From: CAVSJJ01 sp963771015
Lineage (GTDB): Bacteria > Actinomycetota > Actinomycetes > Actinomycetales > Dermatophilaceae
Reading direction: 5' to 3'
Length of the DNA: 64,000 nt
NCBI GenBank assembly: GCA_963771015.1
Contig: CAVYRN010000007.1
Span: 323,698 to 387,697, forward strand
In this document: positions 57,910 to 64,000 of the stretch, piece by piece
How positions within the stretch are numbered: position 1 is the first letter of the stretch
How the letters are laid out: the number at the start of each line of letters is the position of its first letter
Notes under the pieces: model-generated
Database searches by the model: none
What the model was told of the DNA's origin: nothing
Seen by the model: the letters and a program-made list of their open reading frames with translations, nothing else
Made by a program: the position numbers and the translations under genes

Positions 57910-59356
57910 GAGCAATGATCAGAACCTGTGGATGGCCCTCGGCGGGGTGACGTGAGGCGGGCGTACCTCCCGAGCAAGATCTGAAGCCCAATACAAGTTC
58001 TGATCAGGGTCGGCGTTGACGCGCCGGCTCGGGAAGGTACGCCCATGCTCAAAGTAGTCCAGGTCGACGAGGCGGCCAACGAGAACGCGGCCGGCGGTTC
58101 GTTGCTCGATGAGATCGTCCGTGATGGCGCGCGGGCGATGTTGGCGGCGGCGTTGCAGGCCGAGGTCGCCTCCTACATCGACGCCCATGCCGAGCAGGTC
58201 GACGAGGATGGTCGCCGGTTGGTGGTCCGCAACGGCCACCACCAGGCCCGGGAGGTGGCCACGGCGGCCGGGGCGGTGCCGGTGCGGGCGCCGCGGGTCA
58301 ACGACAAGCGCGTCGACGAGGTCACCGGTGAGCGGAGGCGGTTCTCCTCGGCGATCCTGCCCGCGTGGGCCAGGAAGTCCCCGCAGGTCGCTGAGGTGCT
58401 GCCGCTGCTGTACCTGCATGGCCTGTCCAGCGGGGACTTCGTGCCGGCGTTGGAACAGTTCCTGGGCTCGGCCGCGGGCCTGTCCGCGAGTACGGTCACT
58501 CGGTTGACGGCGCAGTGGCAGGACGACGCGACGGCATTCGGCAAGCGCTCCCTGGCCGACAGCGACTACGTGTACTGCTGGGTCGACGGGATCCACCTCA
58601 AGGTCCGCCTCGAGCAGGACAAGGTGTGCCTGCTGGTGATGATCGGGGTCCGGGCCGACGGCACCAAGGAGCTGGTCGCCCTTGCCGACGGGTTCCGCGA
58701 GTCCAGCCAGTCGTGGGCCGACCTGCTGCGGGACTGCAAGCGCCGTGGGATGGCCGCCCCGGTCCTGGCGGTCGGCGACGGGGCGCTCGGGTTCTGGAAG
58801 GCGATCCGGGAGGTCTTCCCCGCCACCAGGGAGCAGAGATGCTGGTTCCACGCAGGAGGCAATGTCCTTGCCGCCCTGCCGAAGTCGGCGCATCCGGGCG
58901 CGAAGGCTGCGCTGGCGGAGATCTGGGGCGCCGAGGACAAGGACCACGCACTCAAGGCCGCCAAGGTGTTCGCCGAGGCCTACGGAGCGAAGTGGCCGAA
59001 GGCGGTCGCGAAGATCACCGAGCACCTCGACGTCCTGCTGGCGTTCTACGACTACCCCGCCGAACACTGGATCCACCTGCGCACGACAAACCCGATCGAG
59101 TCCACGTTCGCGACGGTCCGGCTCCGCCAGCGGGTCACCAAGGGCCCCGGCTCACGGGCCGCCGGTGTGGCGATGGCGTTCAAGCTGATCGAGTCCGCAC
59201 AAGCCAGGTGGCGCGCCGTGAACGCACCCCACCTCGTGGCCCTGGTCCGTGCCGGCGCACGCTTCGAGAAGGGCATCCTCGTCGAACGACCCGACGCATC
59301 AGGACACGATCAGCAAGTCGCGTGACACGCCCATCCACAGGTCTTGACTATTCCTC
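57910..59356 (+). mobile_element. Intact IS256-family insertion sequence
   Basis: 1447 bases with 26-base terminal inverted repeats. The left end reads GAGCAATGATCAGAACCTGT and the right end, inward, GAGGAATAGTCAAGACCTGT; 21 of 26 positions match. Flanked by the 9-base direct repeat CAGATCCGA, in the 8-9 base range of the family. It encodes one complete transposase and interrupts orfB of IS3-b. Confidence 0.9.
58045..59325 (+). CDS. IS256-family transposase
   Basis: A 426-residue mutator-type DDE transposase, intact. Catalytic residues: Asp181 in YCWVDGIH, Asp245 in VGDGALGFW and Glu352 in TTNPIESTFATVR, with the family's CWFHAGGNV stretch between the last two. The N-terminal 100 residues are helical, for end binding. 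It moves the element by a copy-out circle route in this family. Since the ORF, ends and target repeats are all intact, this is a recent and probably active arrival. Confidence 0.92.
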   Translation: MLKVVQVDEAANENAAGGSLLDEIVRDGARAMLAAALQAEVASYIDAHAEQVDEDGRRLVVRNGHHQAREVATAAGAVPVRAPRVNDKRVDEVTGERRRFSSAILPAWARKSPQVAEVLPLLYLHGLSSGDFVPALEQFLGSAAGLSASTVTRLTAQWQDDATAFGKRSLADSDYVYCWVDGIHLKVRLEQDKVCLLVMIGVRADGTKELVALADGFRESSQSWADLLRDCKRRGMAAPVLAVGDGALGFWKAIREVFPATREQRCWFHAGGNVLAALPKSAHPGAKAALAEIWGAEDKDHALKAAKVFAEAYGAKWPKAVAKITEHLDVLLAFYDYPAEHWIHLRTTNPIESTFATVRLRQRVTKGPGSRAAGVAMAFKLIESAQARWRAVNAPHLVALVRAGARFEKGILVERPDASGHDQQVA

Positions 59357-59365
59357 CAGATCCGA
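59357..59365. repeat. IS256 target duplication, right copy
   Basis: CAGATCCGA, matching 57901-57909. Confidence 0.85.
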
Positions 59366-59521
59366 AGGCGCCGGCCGGTACCGGTTACTCGACCTGTGCT
59401 GCCCGACCACCCGACAGGCGCGACGCTCACTGACCCCATGCTTCCGGGTCAGCATCGCCACCGCGTCCCGCCGACGAGCCGGGCTCAGAAGTTTCCCCGG
59501 GACAGATCCTTCAGCATCGTG
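59366..59521 (-). pseudogene. IS3-b orfB N-terminal part and orfA tail
   Basis: In one frame this encodes the orfB start region: LSPARRRDAVAMLTRKHGVS, ERRACRVVGQHRSSNRYRP, APSDLE, which continues at 57909. In the second frame the end of orfA is seen, MLKDLSRGNF, with its stop at 59485-59487, a typical IS407/IS51-type orfA ending. Both are cut at 59522 by the left end of IS3-c. The overlap of orfA end and orfB start is normal for IS3 elements. Confidence 0.7.
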
Positions 59522-59570
59522 AACCGCCCCGGCATGTCCGGAGACTCCGATCCTTGGGAAGGTTGGAGTC

Positions 59571-59897
59571 ATGTCAGGGAACACGTCCAGGAGGTATCCG
59601 CCTGAGCTGAAGGCGCGGGCGGTGCGGATGTTCGAGGAGATCCGCCCCGACCACGGAACGGACTGGGAGGCGATGGGCAAGGTCGCCGACCTGCTCGGGG
59701 TCTCCACCGCCGAGACGGTCCGCAAGTGGGTCCGGCAGGGCCAGGTCGATGCCGGCGCCCGGGCGGGGACCACGACCGAGGAGGCGGCGGAGATCAAGCG
59801 GCTGCGCAGGGAGAACGCCGAGCTGCGTCGGGCTAACGCGATCTTGAAGGCGGCCTCGAGTTTCTTCGCGGCCGAGCTCGACCGGCCCTCCCGCTGA
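59571..59897 (+). CDS. IS3-c orfA (transposase DNA-binding subunit)
   Basis: A 108-residue HTH protein of IS3 type. The N-terminal helix-turn-helix (PELKARAVRMFEE, KVADLLGVSTAETVRKWVRQ) is followed by a leucine-zipper-like coiled coil (EEAAEIKRLRRENAELRRANAILKAASSFFAAEL, about 65-100). In IS3 elements orfA binds the ends and is joined to orfB by a -1 frameshift to make the transposase; orfB here is in the -1 frame. Intact itself, but the partner is interrupted. Confidence 0.88.
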   Translation: MSGNTSRRYPPELKARAVRMFEEIRPDHGTDWEAMGKVADLLGVSTAETVRKWVRQGQVDAGARAGTTTEEAAEIKRLRRENAELRRANAILKAASSFFAAELDRPSR

Positions 59898-59899
59898 TC

Positions 59900-60607
59900 G
59901 TGGAGTTCATCCGCGGCCACGCCGACCACCGGGACCCCGGTGGCCTGCGCTGGGGTGTCGAGCCGATCTGTGCCGTGCTGTCCGAGCACGGCCTGAAGAT
60001 CGCCCCATCGACGTACTACGAGCACCTCGACAAGCCGGCGACCGCCCGGGCGCAGCGCGACGAGGTGCTGCTGCACCAGATCCGCCGGGTCCACGCGGAG
60101 AACTACGGCGTGTACGGCGCCCGCAAGGTGTGGCTCCAGCTCAACCGGGAAGGCACCCCGGTGGCCAGGTGCACGGTGGAGCGGCTGATGAAGGCTGACG
60201 GCTTGCACGGCGCGGTCCGGGGCAAGGTCAAGCGCACCACCATCGCGGACCCGGCCGCGCAGCGCGCCCGGGACCTGGTGCGCCGCAACTTCACCCCGCC
60301 GGCACCGGACCGGCTCTGGGTCGCCGACATCACCTACGTCAGCACATGGTCGGGGTGGGTGTACGTCGCGTTCGTCACCGACGCCTACGCCCGCCGCATC
60401 CTCGGTTGGCGTACCGGCACCAGCATGAGCACCGAGCTGGTCCTGGACGCCCTCGAGCAGGCCATCTGGACCCGGCAGCGCACCGGCGCCGACCTCGGAT
60501 CCGTGGTGGCACATTCGGATCGTGGGTCGCAGTACGTCAGCATCCGGCACACCGAACGCCTCGCCCACGCCGGAATCGCCGCCTCGGTCGGCTCCGTGGG
60601 CGACTGC
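59900..60607 (+). pseudogene. IS3-c orfB, 5' part (split by recombinase element)
   Basis: 236 codons of an rve-type transposase. The HTH_21 part is HAENYGVYGARKVWLQLNRE. The DDE core has Asp in RLWVADITYVS and Asp in VVAHSDRGSQYVS. It runs normally to SVGDC at 60607, then enters the inserted element and meets TAA at 60620. The remaining codons YDNALAESINGLYK, with the catalytic Glu, resume at 63743. Confidence 0.9.
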
Positions 60608-60610
60608 CTG

Positions 60611-60624
60611 TTAACCGGCTAATC
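60611..60624. repeat. Left inverted repeat of the recombinase element
   Basis: TTAACCGGCTAATC, exact reverse complement of 63726-63739. It is AT-rich against its surroundings. Confidence 0.95.
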
Positions 60625-60708
60625 GGGCCCTGCTGGGCGGGGGTGACACGGGGGTCGGCGGGGAGGGGGGTGCTCGCCTGGTTGGCCTGGGTGGCGTAGG
60701 CAGGTGCC

Positions 60709-61794
60709 ATGGCTGACAACGGGATCCGCTTGGAAGCGTTCGGGGTTGGGGGGTGGCGGCTGACCGGTGAGGCGACCGTGGTGGCCGATGCCAACGCCTA
60801 CCTGGGCTACTTGCAGGATCGGAACTACTCCCCACGGACGGTCCGGGCGTACGGGTACGGGCTGGTGGCGTTCTGTCGGTGGCTTCAGGTGGTCGGACTG
60901 ACCCCGGCCGGGGTGGTCACCGACGACGTGCTGGGGTTCTTGTCGGCCTGCCGCCAGGAGCAGGTGCCGGGCCGGCCCGGGCCGAACGTGGTCGACCTGG
61001 CCGGGCAGCGCACCGACCGGCTCGCGCCGGCGTCGGTCAACCTGCGCCTGGCCGCCGTGGCGGGGATGTACGAGTTCTTAGCGATGCGTGACCCGACGGC
61101 GGGTTCCCCGATCCCGAAGGGGCGGCCCGGGTCGTGGTTCGCGCCCGGGGAACGCTCCGGGCTGCTGGCCCACACCAAACGCCTTCCGGCGCCTCGGTCG
61201 CGGCTGCGGCTACGGACCCCGCGACGGCTGCCGCGGGCGTTGACCACGGCCGAGGTGACCGCCCTGCTGGGTAGCCTGCGCAGCGGTCGGGACCTGGCCA
61301 TCGCCGGGCTGATGCTGTACTGCGGGCTGCGCTCGTGTGAGGTGCTGGCCATTGCCGTGAGCGATGTCGACATCGGCGGCCGGTGGCTGCTCGTGCACGG
61401 CAAGGGCGGCAAGGACCGGCGGGTGCCCCTCGATGGTGACCTGGCCGCGGTGGTCAACGCCTACCTGCTGAGCGAACGTCCCGACACGGCCAGCCCGTTC
61501 TTGTTCGTCGTCGGCAAGGGCCCCACCCGCGGGCAGCCGTTGACCCCGGCCGGGTTGCGGACCATCTTCCGCTACCACCGGCAGCTCAGCGGGGTCGGCG
61601 CGGGAGCACCACACGCGCTGCGGCACACCTTCGGCACCGCCCTGGCCGAGGCCGGTGTCGACCTGGCTGTGATGCAGGCCCTGCTCGGGCACGCCCACGT
61701 CGACACCACCGCCCGCTACATCCACCTCGCCCCGACCCATGTGAAGGCCCAATACGATGCCGCCCGCACCCGCCAACGCGACACCCTGCCCTGA
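60709..61794 (+). CDS. Tyrosine recombinase 1 (TnpA-like)
   Basis: A 361-residue phage-integrase-type recombinase. An N-terminal SAM-like DNA-binding domain (about 25-125; NYSPRTVRAYGYGLVAFCRWL) is followed by the catalytic domain (175-345). Active-site residues: Arg208 (YCGLRSCE), Lys232 (HGKGGKDR), His302 and Arg305 (PHALRHT), His328 (LLGH) and the nucleophile Tyr337 (ARYIHL). All are present, so it should be active. Same length as Tn554 TnpA. ATG 60709 lies 85 bases inside the element. Its last 38 bases overlap the start of the second recombinase gene, so the two are co-translated, probably acting as a pair on the inverted-repeat ends. Confidence 0.93.
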   Translation: MADNGIRLEAFGVGGWRLTGEATVVADANAYLGYLQDRNYSPRTVRAYGYGLVAFCRWLQVVGLTPAGVVTDDVLGFLSACRQEQVPGRPGPNVVDLAGQRTDRLAPASVNLRLAAVAGMYEFLAMRDPTAGSPIPKGRPGSWFAPGERSGLLAHTKRLPAPRSRLRLRTPRRLPRALTTAEVTALLGSLRSGRDLAIAGLMLYCGLRSCEVLAIAVSDVDIGGRWLLVHGKGGKDRRVPLDGDLAAVVNAYLLSERPDTASPFLFVVGKGPTRGQPLTPAGLRTIFRYHRQLSGVGAGAPHALRHTFGTALAEAGVDLAVMQALLGHAHVDTTARYIHLAPTHVKAQYDAARTRQRDTLP

Positions 61795-63682
61795 GCACGT
61801 CCTTGAGTCCCCCGCACAGGTACTCGCGGCCTACCGCGCCCACCAGGGGATGACCGGGCGCGGGAACTCCTCGTTCACGTACCACGCGAAGGTGTTCCTG
61901 CGCCGTTGGCCGCAGGTGCGCGCGTGGCAGGCCGAGCCCCTGGGGGTGCAGCTGTCCGCGAACAGCGGCACCCGCCCGTTCATCACGTTCCTGCTGGTCA
62001 CCGGGCGGCTGCACCCGGGCTGGGAGTACCTGGTCCACCGGAAGTTCTCGGCGATCTGGCGGGACCTACCCGGCACCGTGATCGGCGCCGATGTTCAGGA
62101 GTTCATCACAGCAGCCCGCAGGGCCGGCTACACCGAGCGGGTGGCCTCGGCGATGGCCTCCCAAGTGACCGCACGGGTGCTGTTCGCCACCGGGAAACGC
62201 CTGACCGAGCTCACCCACGACGACTTCGACGCCCTCGCCGCCGCCGGCCTCGCCCGCGAACACGCAACCGGGCGCACCTGGAAGCACTACCGGACCACCG
62301 CCACCGCCACCAAGACCGTGTTGTTCCACCTGGGGATCCTTCCGGCGCTGCCCCTGCCGTGGCAGCAGCGCCAGCCCTTCGCCCGCCGCCTCGGTGGGGT
62401 GCCCGAGCCGATGCACTCGATCCTGATCCGATACCTGGAGCGCAAGTCGGTGACCTGTAGGCCGGCCACCGTCTCCAGCCTGGCGACCAGGCTGGCGCAC
62501 TTCGGCACCGTCATCGCCGCCCTCGACCCGGCCGCCACCCCCGCCACGATGACCCGCACCAGGCACATCGAACCCTGGATGCACGCCCTGACCACTACGG
62601 CGAACACCAAGTCCGGCGGCGTAATCTCCCGCGCCGAGCAGGCCCGCCGGATCCTGGCCGCCGCGAACTTCCTCCGCGAGATCACCGAATGGGACTGGCC
62701 CGAGGCCCCTACCCGAACCCTGATGTTCCCCAGCGACAACCCCCGCCTACCCCAACCCCTGCCCCGGTTCCTGCCCCCCGACGCCGACCGGCGCCTCACC
62801 GCGGCGCTGACCGCCTCGCCCAACCGGCTGGCCGCCGACGCCCTCCTGCTGCAACGCGCCTGCGGGCTGCGGATCGGCGAGCTCCTCGACCTCGAGCTCG
62901 ACGCCGTCATCGACGTCCCCGGCGCCGGGTCCTGGCTCAAGATCCCCCTGGGCAAGCTCGACACCGAACGGATGGTCCCCATCGACCCCGAGATCCTCAC
63001 CCTGCTCGACCGGATCACCACCACCCGCAGCCCAGGACGCCCGATCCGCCACCCCCGCACCGGCCGACCCGCGGACTTCCTATTCACCGGCCACGGCCGA
63101 CGCCTGGGACAGAACGGCCTGCGTACCGAGCTCAACCGGTCCGCCGCCGAAGCCGGGCTCGGGCACATCACCCCCCACCAGCTGCGGCACACCTACGCCA
63201 CCGCCCTGGTCAACGCCGGCGTCTCCCTGCAAGCCCTTATGGCCATCCTCGGCCACGTCTCGGCCGAGATGAGCCTGCGCTACGGGCGCCTGTTCGACAC
63301 CACCATCCGCGCCGAGTACGAACGCGCCCTCACCCTGGCCAAGACCCGCATCGGACCCCTCCCCGCACCAGCCGCCCAACCCGAGGCCATGACCGACACC
63401 GACTGGCGGGCCACCGCGACGGTCAAGACCGCCCTGGCCGGCGGCCACTGCCTCCGCGCCCCCGCCCAAGGCCCCTGCAGCTACGCCAACATCTGCGAAC
63501 ACTGCCCCAGCTACCACACCGACCCCGACGACCTGCCCGCCCTGACCCGGCAACGCGAGACCGCCCACGCCCTGGCCGCCGACGCCACCAACCGAGGCTG
63601 GGACGCCGAAACCGAACGCCACCTCCGGCTCATCACCCGACTCAACACCTTGATCGACCGCACCACGACACGCGCCGTGTAA
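61757..63682 (+). CDS. Tyrosine recombinase 2 (TnpB-like, zinc tail)
   Basis: A 641-residue recombinase. The N-terminal 340 residues hold two SAM-like helical regions. The catalytic domain (about 345-525) has Arg372 (ACGLRIGE), Lys400 (PLGKLD), His474 and Arg477 (PHQLRHT), His500 (ILGH) and Tyr509 (LRYGRLF). The tail has Cys565 (GGHC), Cys574 (GPC), and Cys580-x2-Cys583 (ICEHC), a zinc-ribbon-like cluster found at the end of Tn554 TnpB relatives. Complete and intact. It overlaps recombinase 1 by 38 bases and ends 43 bases before the right inverted repeat. Confidence 0.93.
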   Translation: MPPAPANATPCPEHVLESPAQVLAAYRAHQGMTGRGNSSFTYHAKVFLRRWPQVRAWQAEPLGVQLSANSGTRPFITFLLVTGRLHPGWEYLVHRKFSAIWRDLPGTVIGADVQEFITAARRAGYTERVASAMASQVTARVLFATGKRLTELTHDDFDALAAAGLAREHATGRTWKHYRTTATATKTVLFHLGILPALPLPWQQRQPFARRLGGVPEPMHSILIRYLERKSVTCRPATVSSLATRLAHFGTVIAALDPAATPATMTRTRHIEPWMHALTTTANTKSGGVISRAEQARRILAAANFLREITEWDWPEAPTRTLMFPSDNPRLPQPLPRFLPPDADRRLTAALTASPNRLAADALLLQRACGLRIGELLDLELDAVIDVPGAGSWLKIPLGKLDTERMVPIDPEILTLLDRITTTRSPGRPIRHPRTGRPADFLFTGHGRRLGQNGLRTELNRSAAEAGLGHITPHQLRHTYATALVNAGVSLQALMAILGHVSAEMSLRYGRLFDTTIRAEYERALTLAKTRIGPLPAPAAQPEAMTDTDWRATATVKTALAGGHCLRAPAQGPCSYANICEHCPSYHTDPDDLPALTRQRETAHALAADATNRGWDAETERHLRLITRLNTLIDRTTTRAV

Positions 63683-63725
63683 CCAACATCACGAACAGCC
63701 CTGAAACACAACAGATTTCGGCGCT

Positions 63726-63739
63726 GATTAGCCGGTTAA
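63726..63739. repeat. Right inverted repeat of the recombinase element
   Basis: GATTAGCCGGTTAA, exact reverse complement of 60611-60624. It is followed by AGC and then by the resumed transposase codons. Confidence 0.95.
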
Positions 63740-63742
63740 AGC

Positions 63743-63976
63743 TACGACAACGCCCTGGCCGAGAGCATCAACGGGCTGTACAAGACCGAGCTGATCAGAC
63801 CCCGCGGCCCGTGGCGCACCGCTGACGCGGTCGAGTACGCCACCGCCGAGTGGGTCGACTGGTTCAACCATCGCCGCCTGTACGAGTACTGCGGCGACAT
63901 CCCACCCGCCGAAGCTGAGGACCACTACTACGCTCAGACAACAGCCCAGCCACCTGCCGAGCTGTCACGAAACTGA
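63743..63976 (+). pseudogene. IS3-c orfB, 3' part
   Basis: 77 codons that complete the transposase: YDNALAESINGLYKTELI with the catalytic Glu of the DDE triad, then WVDWFNHRRLYEYCGDIPPA, ending PPAELSRN and TGA at 63974-63976. This is in the frame that continues SVGDC from 60607. The right terminal repeat of IS3-c begins at 63975. Confidence 0.9.
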
Positions 63977-64000
63977 GTCTCCGGACTCGCCGGGGCGGTT

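Larger units (their letters stand above)
57040..59521 (-). mobile_element. IS3-family element b, carries IS256 and IS3-c
   Basis: Left end begins TGTCCGGCCCCGATG at 57040, the TG...CA type of IS3 ends, exactly where the reading frame of IS3-a breaks. The element runs on the minus strand and is cut by IS256 at 57910-59356 and by IS3-c at 59522. The remainder of its orfA and its right end must lie beyond 64000. Confidence 0.7.
60608..63742 (+). mobile_element. Two-tyrosine-recombinase element (Tn554 TnpA/B-like)
   Basis: 3135 bases inserted between codons TGC and TAC of the IS3-c transposase. It carries only two overlapping genes, both tyrosine recombinases, with lengths of 361 and 641 residues. 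Tn554 TnpA and TnpB are 361 and 630. Perfect 14-base inverted repeats lie three bases in from either border (60611-60624 and 63726-63739). No TnpC-like gene and no passenger gene. The two junctions share only GC, so the insertion made no classical target duplication, as expected for a tyrosine recombinase. Confidence 0.85.
59522..64000 (+). mobile_element. IS3-family element c, host of the recombinase element
   Basis: Terminal inverted repeats of 26 bases: AACCGCCCCGGCATGTCCGG at 59522 and AACCGCCCCGGCGAGTCCGG read inward from 64000, both followed by AGACTC; 24 of 26 match. Without the inserted recombinase element it is about 1344 bases, a normal IS3 size. It carries orfA and a split orfB. 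It sits in orfA of IS3-b. Confidence 0.85.

Noticed and set aside
59348..60568. A 406-codon minus-strand gene
   Set aside because: Only its last third is real protein (the IS3-b orfB N-terminus). The rest is antisense of IS3-c orfA and orfB.
60611..63739. Chromosomal dif site split by an insertion
   Set aside because: The 14-base arms are perfect inverted repeats of each other and lie inside IS3 transposase codons. Actinobacterial dif sites have different arms and are not in transposase genes.

Overview
The window is high-GC (roughly 70%) actinobacterial DNA. Supporting signs are a mycothiol-type DinB/DUF664 protein, a LAL/LuxR regulator, a second ATP-dependent DNA ligase, KimA and KdpDE, and GTG starts with many ATGA/GTGA overlaps. 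A Micrococcales member such as Intrasporangiaceae is a reasonable guess, but I see no marker that proves it. No rRNA, complete tRNA or CRISPR array is visible.

Layout. 1-29 kb is ordinary chromosome: haloalkane dehalogenase, nucleoside phosphorylase, a PadR/HAAS pair, Fpg/Nei glycosylase, App1-type phosphatase, fructosamine kinase (with a premature stop), DNA ligase, a MarR/MmpL pair, a frameshifted unknown gene, a LON-domain protein, KdpE-KdpD divergent from a KimA potassium importer, a NhaD/ArsB-type permease with a CBS protein, a PhoX-like phosphatase, a P-type ATPase and an MscS channel separated by two copies of a 49-bp palindrome. 28-41 kb is a nitrate-respiration module: a hemerythrin and a SufR-like regulator diverge from narK; a second SufR-like regulator heads narG-narH-narJ-narI-DUF6457; a DUF2249 gene and an NnrS-like membrane protein diverge from that operon. 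41-54 kb holds a SoxR gene divergent from an SDR/QueA-like operon, a GH65 phosphorylase with beta-phosphoglucomutase, hydrolases, a LAL regulator and a phytoene-dehydrogenase-like enzyme.

54-64 kb is a mobile island. It opens with a tRNA 3'-end remnant, then a mutator-transposase tail, a dead ISL3 element, a decapitated metalloprotease-toxin-like gene coupled to a lipoprotein gene, and a nest of insertions. An IS3 fragment (a) holds a second IS3 (b). IS3-b holds an intact IS256 element with a 9-bp target duplication and a third IS3 (c). IS3-c is split inside its DDE domain by a 3.1-kb element made only of two tyrosine recombinases (Tn554 TnpA/TnpB-like) between perfect 14-bp inverted repeats.

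Two signals stand out. The 8-mer GTATGCCG/CGGCATAC occurs 41 times by my count before 53.3 kb, in every reading frame and on both strands, and never in the last 10 kb; it looks like a DNA-level signal of the host backbone. The two-recombinase element has ends that, when joined, form a 14-6-14 dif-like site, and it sits in the most conserved codons of an IS3 transposase.
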